A stretch of DNA of 64,000 nt from CAZAFC01 sp964484675 (lineage in GTDB: Bacteria; Patescibacteriota; Saccharimonadia; Saccharimonadales; UBA4665), in NCBI GenBank assembly GCA_964484675.1, contig CAZAFC010000001.1, positions 177,124 to 241,123 of the forward strand, read 5' to 3'. The translations under genes were made by a program, and so were the position numbers. The notes under the pieces are model-generated. The model did not search any database. It saw nothing but the letters and a program-made list of their open reading frames with translations, and had not been told where the DNA came from. How positions within the stretch are numbered: the stretch's first letter is position 1; each line of letters opens with the position of its first letter. Of the stretch, positions 8,531 through 16,890 are shown one piece after another.

Positions 8531-9346
8531 TTACTGCTGGGCCGAGGCCACGCGCTGCGCTGCGCGGATCACATTGTCGAATAGCGCGCAGACGGTTAGC
8601 GGCCCAACGCCGCCCTTGGTTGGCGTGAGCACCAGATCATCGCGCTCGTAGACATCGCTTGCCAGGTCGCCCACCGTTTTGCCCTCTTCGCTCGCCACGC
8701 CGGCGTCCACCACCACTGCGCCAGGCTTGATCATATGTGCCGTGAGCACGGCCGGACTGCCTGTGGCAGTAATGATGACATCTGCCTGCAGGGCTTCAGC
8801 CCCGAGATCGGCCGTTGCGCGGTCGGCCACATGCACGTCGATGCCGGAAGCCGCCAGCATACGCTCGAGCGGCGCGCCCACCAGTTTGCCGCGGCCGATA
8901 AGCAGCACACGCTTGCCGGCCAAGTCCACATTGTAGCCGGCCAACAACCACATAATCGCGAGTGGCGTCGCCGGCTCAAATTGCGGCGCGACGCCAAGCC
9001 CATCAACGTCCTTTTCCGGCGCCACCAATTGCACAATCTCCTCTGTTTGAAGCGGGTCGCTCAAGGGCAGCTGCACGATAATGCCATGCACGTTCGGGTC
9101 GGTATTCAGCTGGCGAATAAGCTCGGGCGCCTCACTCTGCGCCACGCGGTGCACATCAGTGTCGATCAAAATATCAGCGCCGTAGCGCTGCTTCATGCGC
9201 ATGTAGACATCAATGACCGAGTTGTCCACCGTTACCACAATCGCCAATTTCGGCGCCACTCCCCAAGCCTGGCGCAGCGCCCGCACCTGATGCGCTTGGC
9301 GCTCTTTGATAAATTCGGCGAGCTCGCGGCCGTTGAGCATTTTCAT
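8531..9346 (-). CDS. folD: FolD bifunctional methylenetetrahydrofolate dehydrogenase/cyclohydrolase
   Basis: 271 aa, slightly shorter than the usual 280-300. Catalyses 5,10-methylene-THF to 5,10-methenyl-THF to 10-formyl-THF in the cytosol. The first domain carries VYMRMKQRYG with the catalytic Lys, HGIIVQLPLSDP and PEKDVDGLG; the NADP domain carries LIGRGKLVGAPLERML and the C-terminal signature KGGVGPLTV. Minus-strand TATACT (9353-9358) lies exactly 6 nt before the ATG and there is no ribosome site, so translation is probably leaderless. Works with GlyA (57.2 kb) and FolC (45.3 kb) in one-carbon metabolism. Confidence 0.96.
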   Translation of the reverse strand: MKMLNGRELAEFIKERQAHQVRALRQAWGVAPKLAIVVTVDNSVIDVYMRMKQRYGADILIDTDVHRVAQSEAPELIRQLNTDPNVHGIIVQLPLSDPLQTEEIVQLVAPEKDVDGLGVAPQFEPATPLAIMWLLAGYNVDLAGKRVLLIGRGKLVGAPLERMLAASGIDVHVADRATADLGAEALQADVIITATGSPAVLTAHMIKPGAVVVDAGVASEEGKTVGDLASDVYERDDLVLTPTKGGVGPLTVCALFDNVIRAAQRVASAQQ

Positions 9347-9480
9347 GCTGCCAGTATAGCAATAACTCCTTAGATCGCGAAGTTTCTAGCGACATGCCTT
9401 TTGGAAACGAGTCGCTTTCGCGGTTCGCAAGCTAGTCAGCTTAAACGCAGTCCGCATGCGCCGGGCCGCGCGCTAACACC

Positions 9481-10575
9481 TTAGGCGTAGCGGCGGCTGC
9501 CCGTTTCCCAAGCGGCACTGGCGAGTTTGAAGCGACGCAAAATCATCACTTCGACGAACGCTCGCAGAAAAACGCCAAGCGTCACCCAGCGATAAAAGTA
9601 GATCACCGGAAACGCATCCACAATATCCCAACGCTTGGCACGCCAAGCAACCAGCAGCGTGAGCAAAAATGTCAGCGCTGTGTCGTACAAAAACATCGCT
9701 GCAACCACCGCCCACGAGTGCTGCTCAAGCGCCACATACGGCATGAGCACGGCAAAATTCAAGAAGAAAATGAGGTTCTGAAACACCTGATACGACAGGT
9801 ACGCGTCGATACGGTTGGCGCGGCGGCCGATGCGGTGGCGCAAAAAACCTTGCATGACACCGCGATTCCAGCGCGTAATCTGGCTCACAAAATCCCGCAA
9901 ATTGCGCGGGTCCTGCGTGTACGCCACGGCCTCGGGGATAAACTGCACGGTGCCGAGCTTTTGGCGGTGGATTTGGAGCGTCACGTCGAAATCTTCGCAC
10001 AGCGCCTGATTGGCAAAATTAAGCTTGCCAAAAACATCGGCGCGGAAGCATGACGTCGGCCCCGGAATCACGCTCACGGTGTGTGTGAACGCCTGAAAAC
10101 GGCGGTGGATTTCCATGCCGAGCGTGTACTCGAACACGCGGTACTGGCTCACCGCGTAGCCTGGCAAACTCTTGATGTAACCGGTGGCAGCGACATTGCT
10201 GCTGCGAAGTTCGCGCCGGAACACCTTAAAATAATCGGGCGCAAAAGCGCCGTCGGCGTCGGCAATATGAATCCAGCGATAGCGCTCGGCCAAACCGAAT
10301 TTGCGCGCCGCCTTGGTGAGCGCCAGACCTTTGCCGCTGCGGCGCACGCGGCAAATATTCGCCGAGCCCAGAATGCTTCGCGCCAGCGCCGATGTTTTAT
10401 CGCTCGAGTTGTCATCCACCACGTAGATATCACTCGGGCGCATGCCGGCGTCGATGGCCGAGCGAAGCGTGCGCGCCAGCACCAGCTCTTCGTTGTGAGC
10501 GGCGATGAGCAGCGCGAGCATTGGTCGAGCCGAGCGTTTGATGGGTGTCGTTGCGAGGTTCTTTGACATCTTCAT
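9481..10575 (-). CDS. Membrane-bound family 2 glycosyltransferase
   Basis: 364 aa. A GT-A domain starts at about residue 18 (LALLIAAHNEELVLARTL, VVDDNSSDKT), the metal-binding DxD region is HIADADGAFAPDYF, and a QITRWNRGVMQG segment matches the QxxRW motif of processive membrane synthases. Two or three hydrophobic helices follow (about 260-335). The QxxRW motif points to polymer synthesis or transfer of sugar to an envelope glycan rather than a simple soluble transfer. It follows the degenerate deacetylase gene by 5 nt and is the third gene of an envelope operon that begins with the LPSTG mini-protein. Confidence 0.88.
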   Translation of the reverse strand: MKMSKNLATTPIKRSARPMLALLIAAHNEELVLARTLRSAIDAGMRPSDIYVVDDNSSDKTSALARSILGSANICRVRRSGKGLALTKAARKFGLAERYRWIHIADADGAFAPDYFKVFRRELRSSNVAATGYIKSLPGYAVSQYRVFEYTLGMEIHRRFQAFTHTVSVIPGPTSCFRADVFGKLNFANQALCEDFDVTLQIHRQKLGTVQFIPEAVAYTQDPRNLRDFVSQITRWNRGVMQGFLRHRIGRRANRIDAYLSYQVFQNLIFFLNFAVLMPYVALEQHSWAVVAAMFLYDTALTFLLTLLVAWRAKRWDIVDAFPVIYFYRWVTLGVFLRAFVEVMILRRFKLASAAWETGSRRYA

Positions 10576-10580
10576 GAGTC

Positions 10581-11486
10581 CTATTGCGATGCCGCCAAAC
10601 CGCTTATCACTTGATGCGTCGTCACAATGCGCGCCGATGTGCTGCTCAGGTACGCAAGGTGTGCTTGAAGGTTTTTCTGGCTAATGCTAAGCTGCTGCGC
10701 GCCACTCGAACCGATCTGCTGATACGCCAGCACCAGCCAGCCGTTGTGCGCCACGGTGTAATCAACGGCCGCTTGGAGCTGCGCGAGCGTCGTGCCACTG
10801 CTTACGGCAATGCTTGTAATGTTATATGGATCAAAATTGGAAGCTTGATTGACATCCCAGCTCTGCACGCCGTGGCTCAGGTCGCCGCCGGTGTTGCGCT
10901 GCGACTGATATACGCCCGCAATGGCCGCCAGCGTCGCGGCATTGCTCGCGCCGTACGGGCTGGCGAAGTCAGTTATCGTGCCGAAATACGGCGCAAAATA
11001 CTGCGCGCAGCCAGTAAGCTGCCGGGCAAGCTCGGCCGCGCTCACTTTGGTCAAATCCGGGTGCGTCACCGTTTGGCAGGCGATTTCACTGCCCGCATGC
11101 GCGAGGGATTTTACCTCGGCCAGGTTCATATATTGTGGCCGGCCAACCGAGCCAGACACTAGATATTGCGTGCTGTGAATGCCATATTTGTTGAGCAACG
11201 GCGCCGCGAGCGTATACGTCGACTGCCAGCCGCCATCAAAGCTCACCGTAATCAGCGGCTCGTTGAACAGCCGCACCGGCTGCGCCGAATCGACCGGACG
11301 AGCCTGAAATGCCGGCAGCTGTGCGGCCGTAACGGCACTGCGCGCGTGCTTCAGCATTGTCAGTTCCGACGGCACCAGCGCCAGGAGCGCCAGCGGCAAA
11401 ACCACCACACCCGTAGCCAGCAGCGCGGCAAGCGTGCGCTGCAATTTTCGAGAACGCTTATACTGTTGTGCGCGTTTCCAAATCAT
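10581..11486 (-). CDS. Polysaccharide-deacetylase-like protein, probably inactive
   Basis: 301 aa. One N-terminal membrane helix (about 17-40) places a NodB-fold domain outside the cell. Motif 1, normally TFDDG, reads SFDGG: Asp84 is kept but the metal-binding second Asp is Gly85. Motif 2, normally H(S/T)xxHP, reads QTVTHP: the first His is Gln138 and only His142 remains. TDFASPYG of motif 3 is recognisable. With two of the three metal ligands lost it is unlikely to deacetylate and may bind glycan or act as a partner. The active relative is the 733-aa protein on the plus strand 0.5 kb away. Start has GGTGGAG just upstream. The gene sits between the LPSTG mini-protein and the GT2 gene. Confidence 0.82.
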   Translation of the reverse strand: MIWKRAQQYKRSRKLQRTLAALLATGVVVLPLALLALVPSELTMLKHARSAVTAAQLPAFQARPVDSAQPVRLFNEPLITVSFDGGWQSTYTLAAPLLNKYGIHSTQYLVSGSVGRPQYMNLAEVKSLAHAGSEIACQTVTHPDLTKVSAAELARQLTGCAQYFAPYFGTITDFASPYGASNAATLAAIAGVYQSQRNTGGDLSHGVQSWDVNQASNFDPYNITSIAVSSGTTLAQLQAAVDYTVAHNGWLVLAYQQIGSSGAQQLSISQKNLQAHLAYLSSTSARIVTTHQVISGLAASQ

Positions 11487-11520
11487 AGCTCCACCTCAAA
11501 AAGCACGTCGCTAAAACGCG

Positions 11521-11676
11521 CTAGCGGCCGCGAACGTACAGCACACCCCAGGCGATCATGCCCGAAGCGACCGAAATCGCGACATTGAGAATCAAATTGC
11601 TTCCCGTGCTCGGCAGCGTGAAAAGCGCCGCGCCCGTAGCTACTGTTGTTACACCTGCACCAAGACCTGCATACAT
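11521..11676 (-). CDS. 51-aa LPxTG (LPSTG) sortase-signal mini-protein
   Basis: MYAGLGAGVTTVATGAALF is followed by LPSTG, a hydrophobic helix (LILNVAISVASGMIAWGVLY) and a basic tail VRGR: a complete cell-wall sorting signal with almost no protein in front. The 18 residues before the motif are themselves weakly hydrophobic and could be the export signal. Start chosen by AAGGAG 8 nt upstream; a start 27 bases further out lacks one. It leads a minus-strand operon with the deacetylase-like and GT2 genes, and the sortase that could process it lies 2.5 kb away. After cleavage only a peptide of about 20 residues would be attached, so it may be a wall-linked peptide, a sortase regulator or a pilus-like subunit. 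Confidence 0.75.
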   Translation of the reverse strand: MYAGLGAGVTTVATGAALFTLPSTGSNLILNVAISVASGMIAWGVLYVRGR

Positions 11677-11733
11677 CGTATTTTTCTCCTTGCTTAAATC
11701 CACCTTTGATGGTGAAATATGCTCTCATTGCGC

Positions 11734-11762
11734 ATAATACATCTTTAGTGTGGTTCTGTAAA
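11734..11762 (-). promoter_or_regulatory. Promoter of the LPSTG/deacetylase-like/GT2 operon
   Basis: Minus-strand TTTACA (11757-11762), 17-bp spacer, TATTAT (11734-11739). The leader to the ATG is about 50 nt and carries AAGGAG. Confidence 0.65.
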
Positions 11763-11867
11763 GAATGTTTTATAAATACCATGGAGGCTGAGCACTCCGG
11801 CCGCCTACACCCTAGCCTCCGCGACGACTTCCACTCTCACTTACAACTTCCATTCAATACACATATG

Positions 11868-11896
11868 TTGACTTTTGCGCAAACCGGTGATTTAAT
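11868..11896 (+). promoter_or_regulatory. Promoter of the 733-aa deacetylase gene
   Basis: TTGACT (11868-11873), 17-bp spacer containing TTTGCGCAAA, then TTTAAT (11891-11896). It is divergent from the LPSTG operon promoter with about 105 bp between them; the TTTGCGCAAA palindrome in the spacer could be an operator but I see no second copy. Confidence 0.55.
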
Positions 11897-11926
11897 AATG
11901 ATTAAATAACACCTAAGGAGTTTAGG

Positions 11927-14128
11927 ATGTCTACGAAGCGTTCCAGCAGTTTTCTTGGCGGAGCTTTTGCTTCAATCGTGGTGCTCGCGATGCTGGCGAT
12001 TTTTCACCCCAATACTAATGTCACACCCGCCCCGGCCAGCGCGGCAACGAGCGGCAACACTGCCACGCAAATTGCCACGGCAAGCGGCAGCAATCTCGTC
12101 GCAAACCCGTCGTTTGAGCTCGCAGGCAACGGCAAACCTCTCAGCTGGCTCAGCGGCAACTGGGGCAGCAACAAGACGAGCTTCACCTACAATACAGGCT
12201 TCGGCCACACCGGCAATCGCAGCGCAACCATCACGATGACCAAATACGCCAACGGCGACGCCAAGTGGTATCCGCTGGCCTTCGCGGCGCAGAGCAACAC
12301 GCGCTACCGCTACAGCGACTGGTACACGAGCACCGTGACCACGAGCATCGACGCCGTGGAAGTCGACGCCAACAACGTCGTGAGCTACGTGTGGCTGGGA
12401 GATGTGCCGGCTAGCAGCACGTGGCGCCAGGCGCAATTCACCTTCCAAACGCCCGCCCACCTCAAGACGATCACGTTTTATCACCTCATCAAAAGTAATG
12501 GCGTGCTGACCATCGACGACAGTGATCTCGAGCTCGCGGCCAACGCGCCCATCACAACGCCAGGCTTGCCCACACCAGCCCCAGCCTCAAGCCCAGCGAC
12601 GGCTCCGGCGCCAAGCGTGGCCACAGCCCCAGCAGCACCGTCCACTCCGGCCGGAGCACCAACGCCAGTGCCAGTGCCACCTGCCCCAACTGCACCGTCG
12701 GTCAGCTTTACCAGCCCGGCCGCCAGCGCAACCGTGAGCGGCACACAGAGTATTGTCGTCGCGGCCAAAGATGCGCAAGGCATTAAAAACGTCCAAATCT
12801 CGCTCGACGGCAAGGCCCTCGCCAGTCTCACAAGCGCGCCATACACCTTCAGCTGGGACAGCACCGCGACGAATGACGGCAGCCACACGCTCAGCGTCGT
12901 CGCCACCGACACGGCCAACCTCACCGCAATCGCCTCAGAAGTCGTAACCGTGAAAAACGCTTCCACGCTACCCACCACCGGCCCAACCCTCGGCGCCAAC
13001 ACCATTCCGAATCCTTCGGCCGAAACCGCCACGGCCGGCGCGCCCGACAGCTGGAACCAAGACGGCTGGGGCACAAACACCGCCGTCTACAGTTACCTCG
13101 GCACTGGCCACACCGGCGGCCACAGCCTCAATGTGCAAGTGAGCAACTTCAGCACCGGCGATGCCGACTGGTCGTACACACCCGCCGCGGTCACACCCGG
13201 CGGCACCTATCTCTTCAGTGACTGGTACGAATCGGACGTTACCACTGAGATCGACGCCGCCGTCACCCTCTCAAACGGCACGGTGGAATACGACTACGTC
13301 CAAAAAGTCGGCCCCTCAGCCACTTGGGCGCAAGCCAAAACCGAGTACGACGCGCCCGCCAACGCCGTCTCCATCAGCTTCTTCCACCTGATCGCGGCCA
13401 ACGGCTACCTCACCACCGACGATTACAGCCTCGCGTCGTACACGCCCGCACCCCTGACGCGCGGCCTCGTGAGCATCACCTACGACGACGGCTGGGCCAG
13501 CCAGTACACCAATGTCCTGCCGATGCTCCAAGCCAATAACCAAGTCGCCACCTTCTACATCATCTCCGGCGAGCTCACCGATCAGCCCGATTACATGAGC
13601 GTTGCCCAGATCAAAGCTCTCCAGCAAGCCGGCAACGAAATCGGCTCCCACTCCATCACTCACCCCGATTTCACCACGCTCACCACGGCGCAAATCCAGA
13701 ACGAAATGCAGCAAAGCCAAGCCGCACTCCAGAGCACCTTCGGCACCGCCGTCACCGATTTCGCCTACCCCTACGGCGCCTACAACGGCACGACACTCCA
13801 GATCGGCGCGCAGTACTACCAGACGCAGCGCGGCGTCGAATCCGGCTTCAACACCAAAGATTCGCTCATGCTGAATGACATCAAAGTGCAAAATGTCGAG
13901 AACACGACCACGCCAGCGCAAGTTGCCGCCTGGGTCGACGAAGCCATCCGCGAGAAAACCTGGCTGGTGCTTGTGTACCACGAAGTCGCCACCACACCGG
14001 CCGCCGCCAACGACGCGCAGTACACCACGCAGCCGAGCGACATGCAGGCCGAGCTGAACTACATTCACAGTTCCGGCATCGGCGTCGACACAGTCGCCCA
14101 AGCGATTCAGGAAATCCAAGCCCAATAA
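11927..14128 (+). CDS. Secreted multidomain polysaccharide deacetylase
   Basis: 733 aa. Signal or anchor helix at about residues 9-28; first carbohydrate-binding-like beta domain (about 45-205, NLVANPSFELAG start); a Pro/Ala/Thr linker (about 205-245); a bacterial Ig-like domain (about 248-343, VSFTSPAASATVSGTQSIVV); a second copy of the carbohydrate-binding-like domain (about 355-505, TIPNPSAETATAG); and a C-terminal NodB domain with intact motifs: Asp520-Asp521 in ITYDDGW, His575 and His579 in SHSITHPDF, and TDFAYPYG. Expected to remove acetyl groups from an envelope or host glycan. AAGGAG lies 7 nt before the ATG. The sortase gene follows 28 nt later and is probably co-transcribed. Confidence 0.92.
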   Translation: MSTKRSSSFLGGAFASIVVLAMLAIFHPNTNVTPAPASAATSGNTATQIATASGSNLVANPSFELAGNGKPLSWLSGNWGSNKTSFTYNTGFGHTGNRSATITMTKYANGDAKWYPLAFAAQSNTRYRYSDWYTSTVTTSIDAVEVDANNVVSYVWLGDVPASSTWRQAQFTFQTPAHLKTITFYHLIKSNGVLTIDDSDLELAANAPITTPGLPTPAPASSPATAPAPSVATAPAAPSTPAGAPTPVPVPPAPTAPSVSFTSPAASATVSGTQSIVVAAKDAQGIKNVQISLDGKALASLTSAPYTFSWDSTATNDGSHTLSVVATDTANLTAIASEVVTVKNASTLPTTGPTLGANTIPNPSAETATAGAPDSWNQDGWGTNTAVYSYLGTGHTGGHSLNVQVSNFSTGDADWSYTPAAVTPGGTYLFSDWYESDVTTEIDAAVTLSNGTVEYDYVQKVGPSATWAQAKTEYDAPANAVSISFFHLIAANGYLTTDDYSLASYTPAPLTRGLVSITYDDGWASQYTNVLPMLQANNQVATFYIISGELTDQPDYMSVAQIKALQQAGNEIGSHSITHPDFTTLTTAQIQNEMQQSQAALQSTFGTAVTDFAYPYGAYNGTTLQIGAQYYQTQRGVESGFNTKDSLMLNDIKVQNVENTTTPAQVAAWVDEAIREKTWLVLVYHEVATTPAAANDAQYTTQPSDMQAELNYIHSSGIGVDTVAQAIQEIQAQ

Positions 14129-14155
14129 GTTCTTTGGGTCCCACCGAGCAAAAAC

Positions 14156-14914
14156 ATGAGCGCCGCCTCCACCACCCAGTCGCCAGCCAGCAGCACGCCA
14201 CTCGCGGCCAAGCTACGTCTGGCAGCGCGCGAAGCCATCCGGCCAGCGCTTGTGAGCCTGGGCGTGACGCTCGCTGTATTCGCCATCTTGAACGCGCCGC
14301 TGCTCATCAGCAATCTGCTGTATTACGGCAATCGGCTCGGCATCACCGGCAGCGCACATGCCGGCAATACCTCGGTCGTGCAAGCGAGCGCACCAATTGC
14401 GAGCAGCCCGACACTCATCATCGCCAAACTCAACGTCCGCGTGCCGATCATCTTCGACCAAAGCGGCGACAACGCCACAATCGAAAACGAACTTAAAAAC
14501 GGCGTCGTGCAATACGCCGGCACAGCGCTTCCGGGCCAGCCCAGCAACGTCGCCATTTTCGGCCACTCCAGCAACAACATTTTCAGTGGCGGGAAGTACA
14601 AATTCATCTTCACCCTACTCGACAAATTGCGGCCCGGCGACATCGCCGAAATAGATTTCCAAGCCACGCGCTACCTGTACCGCGTGGCCATCAGCCAGGT
14701 CGTGCCACCCACCGACAGCAGCGTGCTCGCGCCGAGCGCGACGCCCACGCTCACGCTCATCACTTGCTCGCCCGTCGGCACCGATCTCAATCGACTCGTC
14801 GTGCGCGCCGAGCAAATCAGCCCCACGCCCGCAGCCAGCGAGAACGCGCCGTCTCAGGCCGCGCCAGCCCAAACTTCGCCCAGCCCGCAGCCCGCCATCC
14901 TGCCCGGCGACTAA
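14156..14914 (+). CDS. Sortase
   Basis: 252 aa. One N-terminal membrane helix (about residues 35-60) anchors the enzyme; the sortase barrel follows. The catalytic triad is visible: His137 in AIFGHSS, Cys204 in TLITCSPVG and an Arg shortly after (NRLVVRAE, Arg213 or Arg217). The C-terminal 30 residues are Pro/Ala rich. It joins LPxTG proteins to the envelope; the only sorting signal seen in the window is the 51-aa LPSTG protein. It is 28 nt behind the deacetylase gene, so both belong to one surface-assembly unit. Confidence 0.92.
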   Translation: MSAASTTQSPASSTPLAAKLRLAAREAIRPALVSLGVTLAVFAILNAPLLISNLLYYGNRLGITGSAHAGNTSVVQASAPIASSPTLIIAKLNVRVPIIFDQSGDNATIENELKNGVVQYAGTALPGQPSNVAIFGHSSNNIFSGGKYKFIFTLLDKLRPGDIAEIDFQATRYLYRVAISQVVPPTDSSVLAPSATPTLTLITCSPVGTDLNRLVVRAEQISPTPAASENAPSQAAPAQTSPSPQPAILPGD

Positions 14915-14973
14915 GCAAAACTCCTTCGCCCAAACACTCGCCAAAAAGAGTGGAAAACCCGCCCGCACTCTGG

Positions 14974-14979
14974 TATAAT
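14974..14979 (+). promoter_or_regulatory. -10 box of tRNA-Lys
   Basis: TATAAT preceded by TGG (extended -10 type), about 17 nt upstream of the mature tRNA. The -35 region is weak. Confidence 0.6.
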
Positions 14980-14995
14980 CAACCCATCAGTTGAC

Positions 14996-15072
14996 GGGCC
15001 ATTAGCTCAGCTGGTTAGAGCACCTGCCTCTTAAGCAGGGTGTCCTGGGTTCGAGTCCCAGATGGCCCTCCA
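14996..15072 (+). tRNA. tRNA-Lys (anticodon CTT)
   Basis: 77 nt with encoded CCA. The acceptor arm GGGCCAT/ATGGCCC pairs perfectly; the anticodon arm is CCTGC-CTCTTAA-GCAGG, giving CTT; the T arm is CTGGG-TTCGAGT-CCCAG. It reads AAG. Confidence 0.96.
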
Positions 15073-15087
15073 ATTAAAGCTATGATT

Positions 15088-15115
15088 AAACTCCTCTTAT
15101 CTGAGGAGTTTTTGT
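15088..15115 (+). terminator. Terminator of tRNA-Lys
   Basis: Perfect 9-bp stem AAACTCCTC/GAGGAGTTT with a 6-nt loop, followed by TTTGTT. The -10 box of the next gene starts 4 nt later. Confidence 0.85.
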
Positions 15116-15130
15116 TGATATGATACGTGT

Positions 15131-15745
15131 ATGAAACTTTTTCTTTCTTCCGTGCGTCTTCCTAATAAAAACGAACGAGCTGAATTATTCGGCGACAAGA
15201 AGCACGTGTCGGTGCTCATTATTCCAAACGCGTGGGACACCTACCCAGAAGACAGGCAAAAGGCAGAGCTTGCAAGCACATTAGCAGAGTTTCAAAAACG
15301 CGGCTACCACACCTCCGTACTTGATTTGGTGACGAGCTCAGACAAACAAAGACGCGAGGCGTTAGGCGCAAACAACATCCTTTGGATTATGGGTGGCAAC
15401 AGCTTCTACCTCAATTATCTAATCCGAAAAACTGGCTTTGACGCATTACTCAAAGACGCCCTGAACGATGGGCTCATCTATGGCGGTGCGAGCGCCGGTG
15501 CCGTCGTCGCCTGCCCAACGCTTCATGGTGCTCAAAATGCCGATGACCCGAACGATGCTCCCCAGATTCTATGGGATGGGCTCGCCTTGGTAGAATTTGG
15601 CGTTGTGCCGCACTGGGGAATGAAAAAGTACGCCGGCAAGCTCGCGAAAATGGCCGCGGAGATGGCGCCATTTGTGCCTCAGCTTGTCAAAATCACCAAC
15701 GAGCAAGCCATACTCGTGATTGATGGGCAATGGAAAGTGTCGTAA
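15131..15745 (+). CDS. Peptidase E (family S51) type dipeptidase
   Basis: 204 aa, close to the usual 220-230. The S51 pattern is clear: IIPNAWDTYPEDRQ, the WIMGGNSFYLNYLIRKTG segment, and the nucleophile elbow GGASAGAVV with Ser121, then VPHWGMKKY with a candidate catalytic His. The family hydrolyses Asp-X dipeptides or, in cyanophycinases, beta-Asp-Arg. TATGAT (15119-15124) lies exactly 6 nt before the ATG with no ribosome site, so the message is leaderless. It is monocistronic, preceded by the tRNA-Lys terminator. Confidence 0.88.
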   Translation: MKLFLSSVRLPNKNERAELFGDKKHVSVLIIPNAWDTYPEDRQKAELASTLAEFQKRGYHTSVLDLVTSSDKQRREALGANNILWIMGGNSFYLNYLIRKTGFDALLKDALNDGLIYGGASAGAVVACPTLHGAQNADDPNDAPQILWDGLALVEFGVVPHWGMKKYAGKLAKMAAEMAPFVPQLVKITNEQAILVIDGQWKVS

Positions 15746-15866
15746 CCCGGACACTGGTTCTTTGCTCGCAACTGCGATAACCATTTCGTTGGGGCATATC
15801 GGTTCCGCGCAAGTTTCTCGTCCGCACTTGCAATGAGCGAATAGATGCGTGGTGTATACTTCGCAT

Positions 15867-16766
15867 ATGTGGTTCACCCTTTCCATTCTTGCCTTGCTCA
15901 TGCTTTCTGGCAGGCGAACCGCCGAAAAGAAAGCAGCGACAAACATAGACAGTATGGCTATGTCCTGGCTGCAACAGGCGGTAGCGATGCCGCTTATTGT
16001 TGCTTCACTCTTTTTTGCAAAGTTTTATTGGCCCGATCAGCTACCAGTCTTTTTCTGGGAGCTGTTGAGTATATACGTCGCACTGCAAGCCGTATATCTC
16101 TACTGCTACTACCGCGCTATCGCAATTGCTGACATCAGTTTTGTGGCGCCTCTTATGACGCTATTTTCTGCGGGCAATATGGTGGGCGCGTATATAATAC
16201 TGGGCCAAACACCGTCGATATCTGGCGTTATTGGAGCTGCTTTTATTCTAGCCGGAGCATGGGTTATCGCCCGCGCAAAACGACATGGCAGCCAAGAATC
16301 CGTATCGGCGCATAAAACAGCGTTCGTCTTGGTTGTCATAGCTATTATCGTTTGTAGTATCTTCTCGAATATCGAAGTAAAGATGCTGCGCATGAGCAAT
16401 CCTACCAGCTATAACTTCTATACGTCGCTGCTAACCGTACCGTTTGTCATCATGGCCACCATCTTGATCCTAAAAAGCCGCCGAAAACCCCGCAAGGCCT
16501 ACTGGAGTTCAGTAAGAAGTAGCGTTCGAAACAATCTGTGGCCATTGGTCATTGTGGGCATAACCTATACCATAAACATGCTGGCAACATATCAAGCCAA
16601 AGTAACGGCGCCGAACCAAGCTTACGTTGGCGCCATTAAAGCCGCGTCAGTCTTGCCGGTGGTTTTCCTGGGGATGTTGTTTTTCAAAGAAAAAGTATCG
16701 CAAAAACAATGGGCTGGGATAGCGTGCATGCTGATAGGACTAGCGCTTATCGCCTTGAACGTGTGA
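15867..16766 (+). CDS. EamA (DMT) family transporter
   Basis: 299 aa with about ten hydrophobic helices in two EamA halves. The first half ends near residue 140 (VIGAAFILAGAWVIARAKR); the second ends with WAGIACMLIGLALIALNV, the typical EamA closing helix. Members export small metabolites such as amino acids or nucleotides; the substrate here is unknown. Start set at MWFTLSIL, six codons inside the longest frame, because TATACT (15855-15860) is exactly 6 nt upstream and the longer start would lie within the promoter. Monocistronic and probably leaderless. Confidence 0.88.
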   Translation: MWFTLSILALLMLSGRRTAEKKAATNIDSMAMSWLQQAVAMPLIVASLFFAKFYWPDQLPVFFWELLSIYVALQAVYLYCYYRAIAIADISFVAPLMTLFSAGNMVGAYIILGQTPSISGVIGAAFILAGAWVIARAKRHGSQESVSAHKTAFVLVVIAIIVCSIFSNIEVKMLRMSNPTSYNFYTSLLTVPFVIMATILILKSRRKPRKAYWSSVRSSVRNNLWPLVIVGITYTINMLATYQAKVTAPNQAYVGAIKAASVLPVVFLGMLFFKEKVSQKQWAGIACMLIGLALIALNV

Positions 16767-16797
16767 TGCACATTCTCAATAAATGGCAAAATGGAAA

Positions 16798-16851
16798 CCC
16801 CCTGTTGATGTACCGTACCATCGGAGATGGTAACGATTATCAGACAGGGGG
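16798..16851 (-). terminator. Multi-stem terminator of the GC-rich 447-aa gene
   Basis: Outer 8-bp stem CCCCCTGT/ACAGGGGG enclosing an inner stem ACCATC/GATGGT. On the minus strand it lies 40 nt after the stop. It probably also stops the EamA message on the plus strand. Confidence 0.65.
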
Positions 16852-16890
16852 TGTTCCTCTCGCTGAGGTTCGTTGTGCTGTGCTATGCCG

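Noticed and set aside
13316..14125. 269-codon minus-strand frame inside the deacetylase gene
   Set aside because: Shadow; NodB motifs lie on the plus strand.
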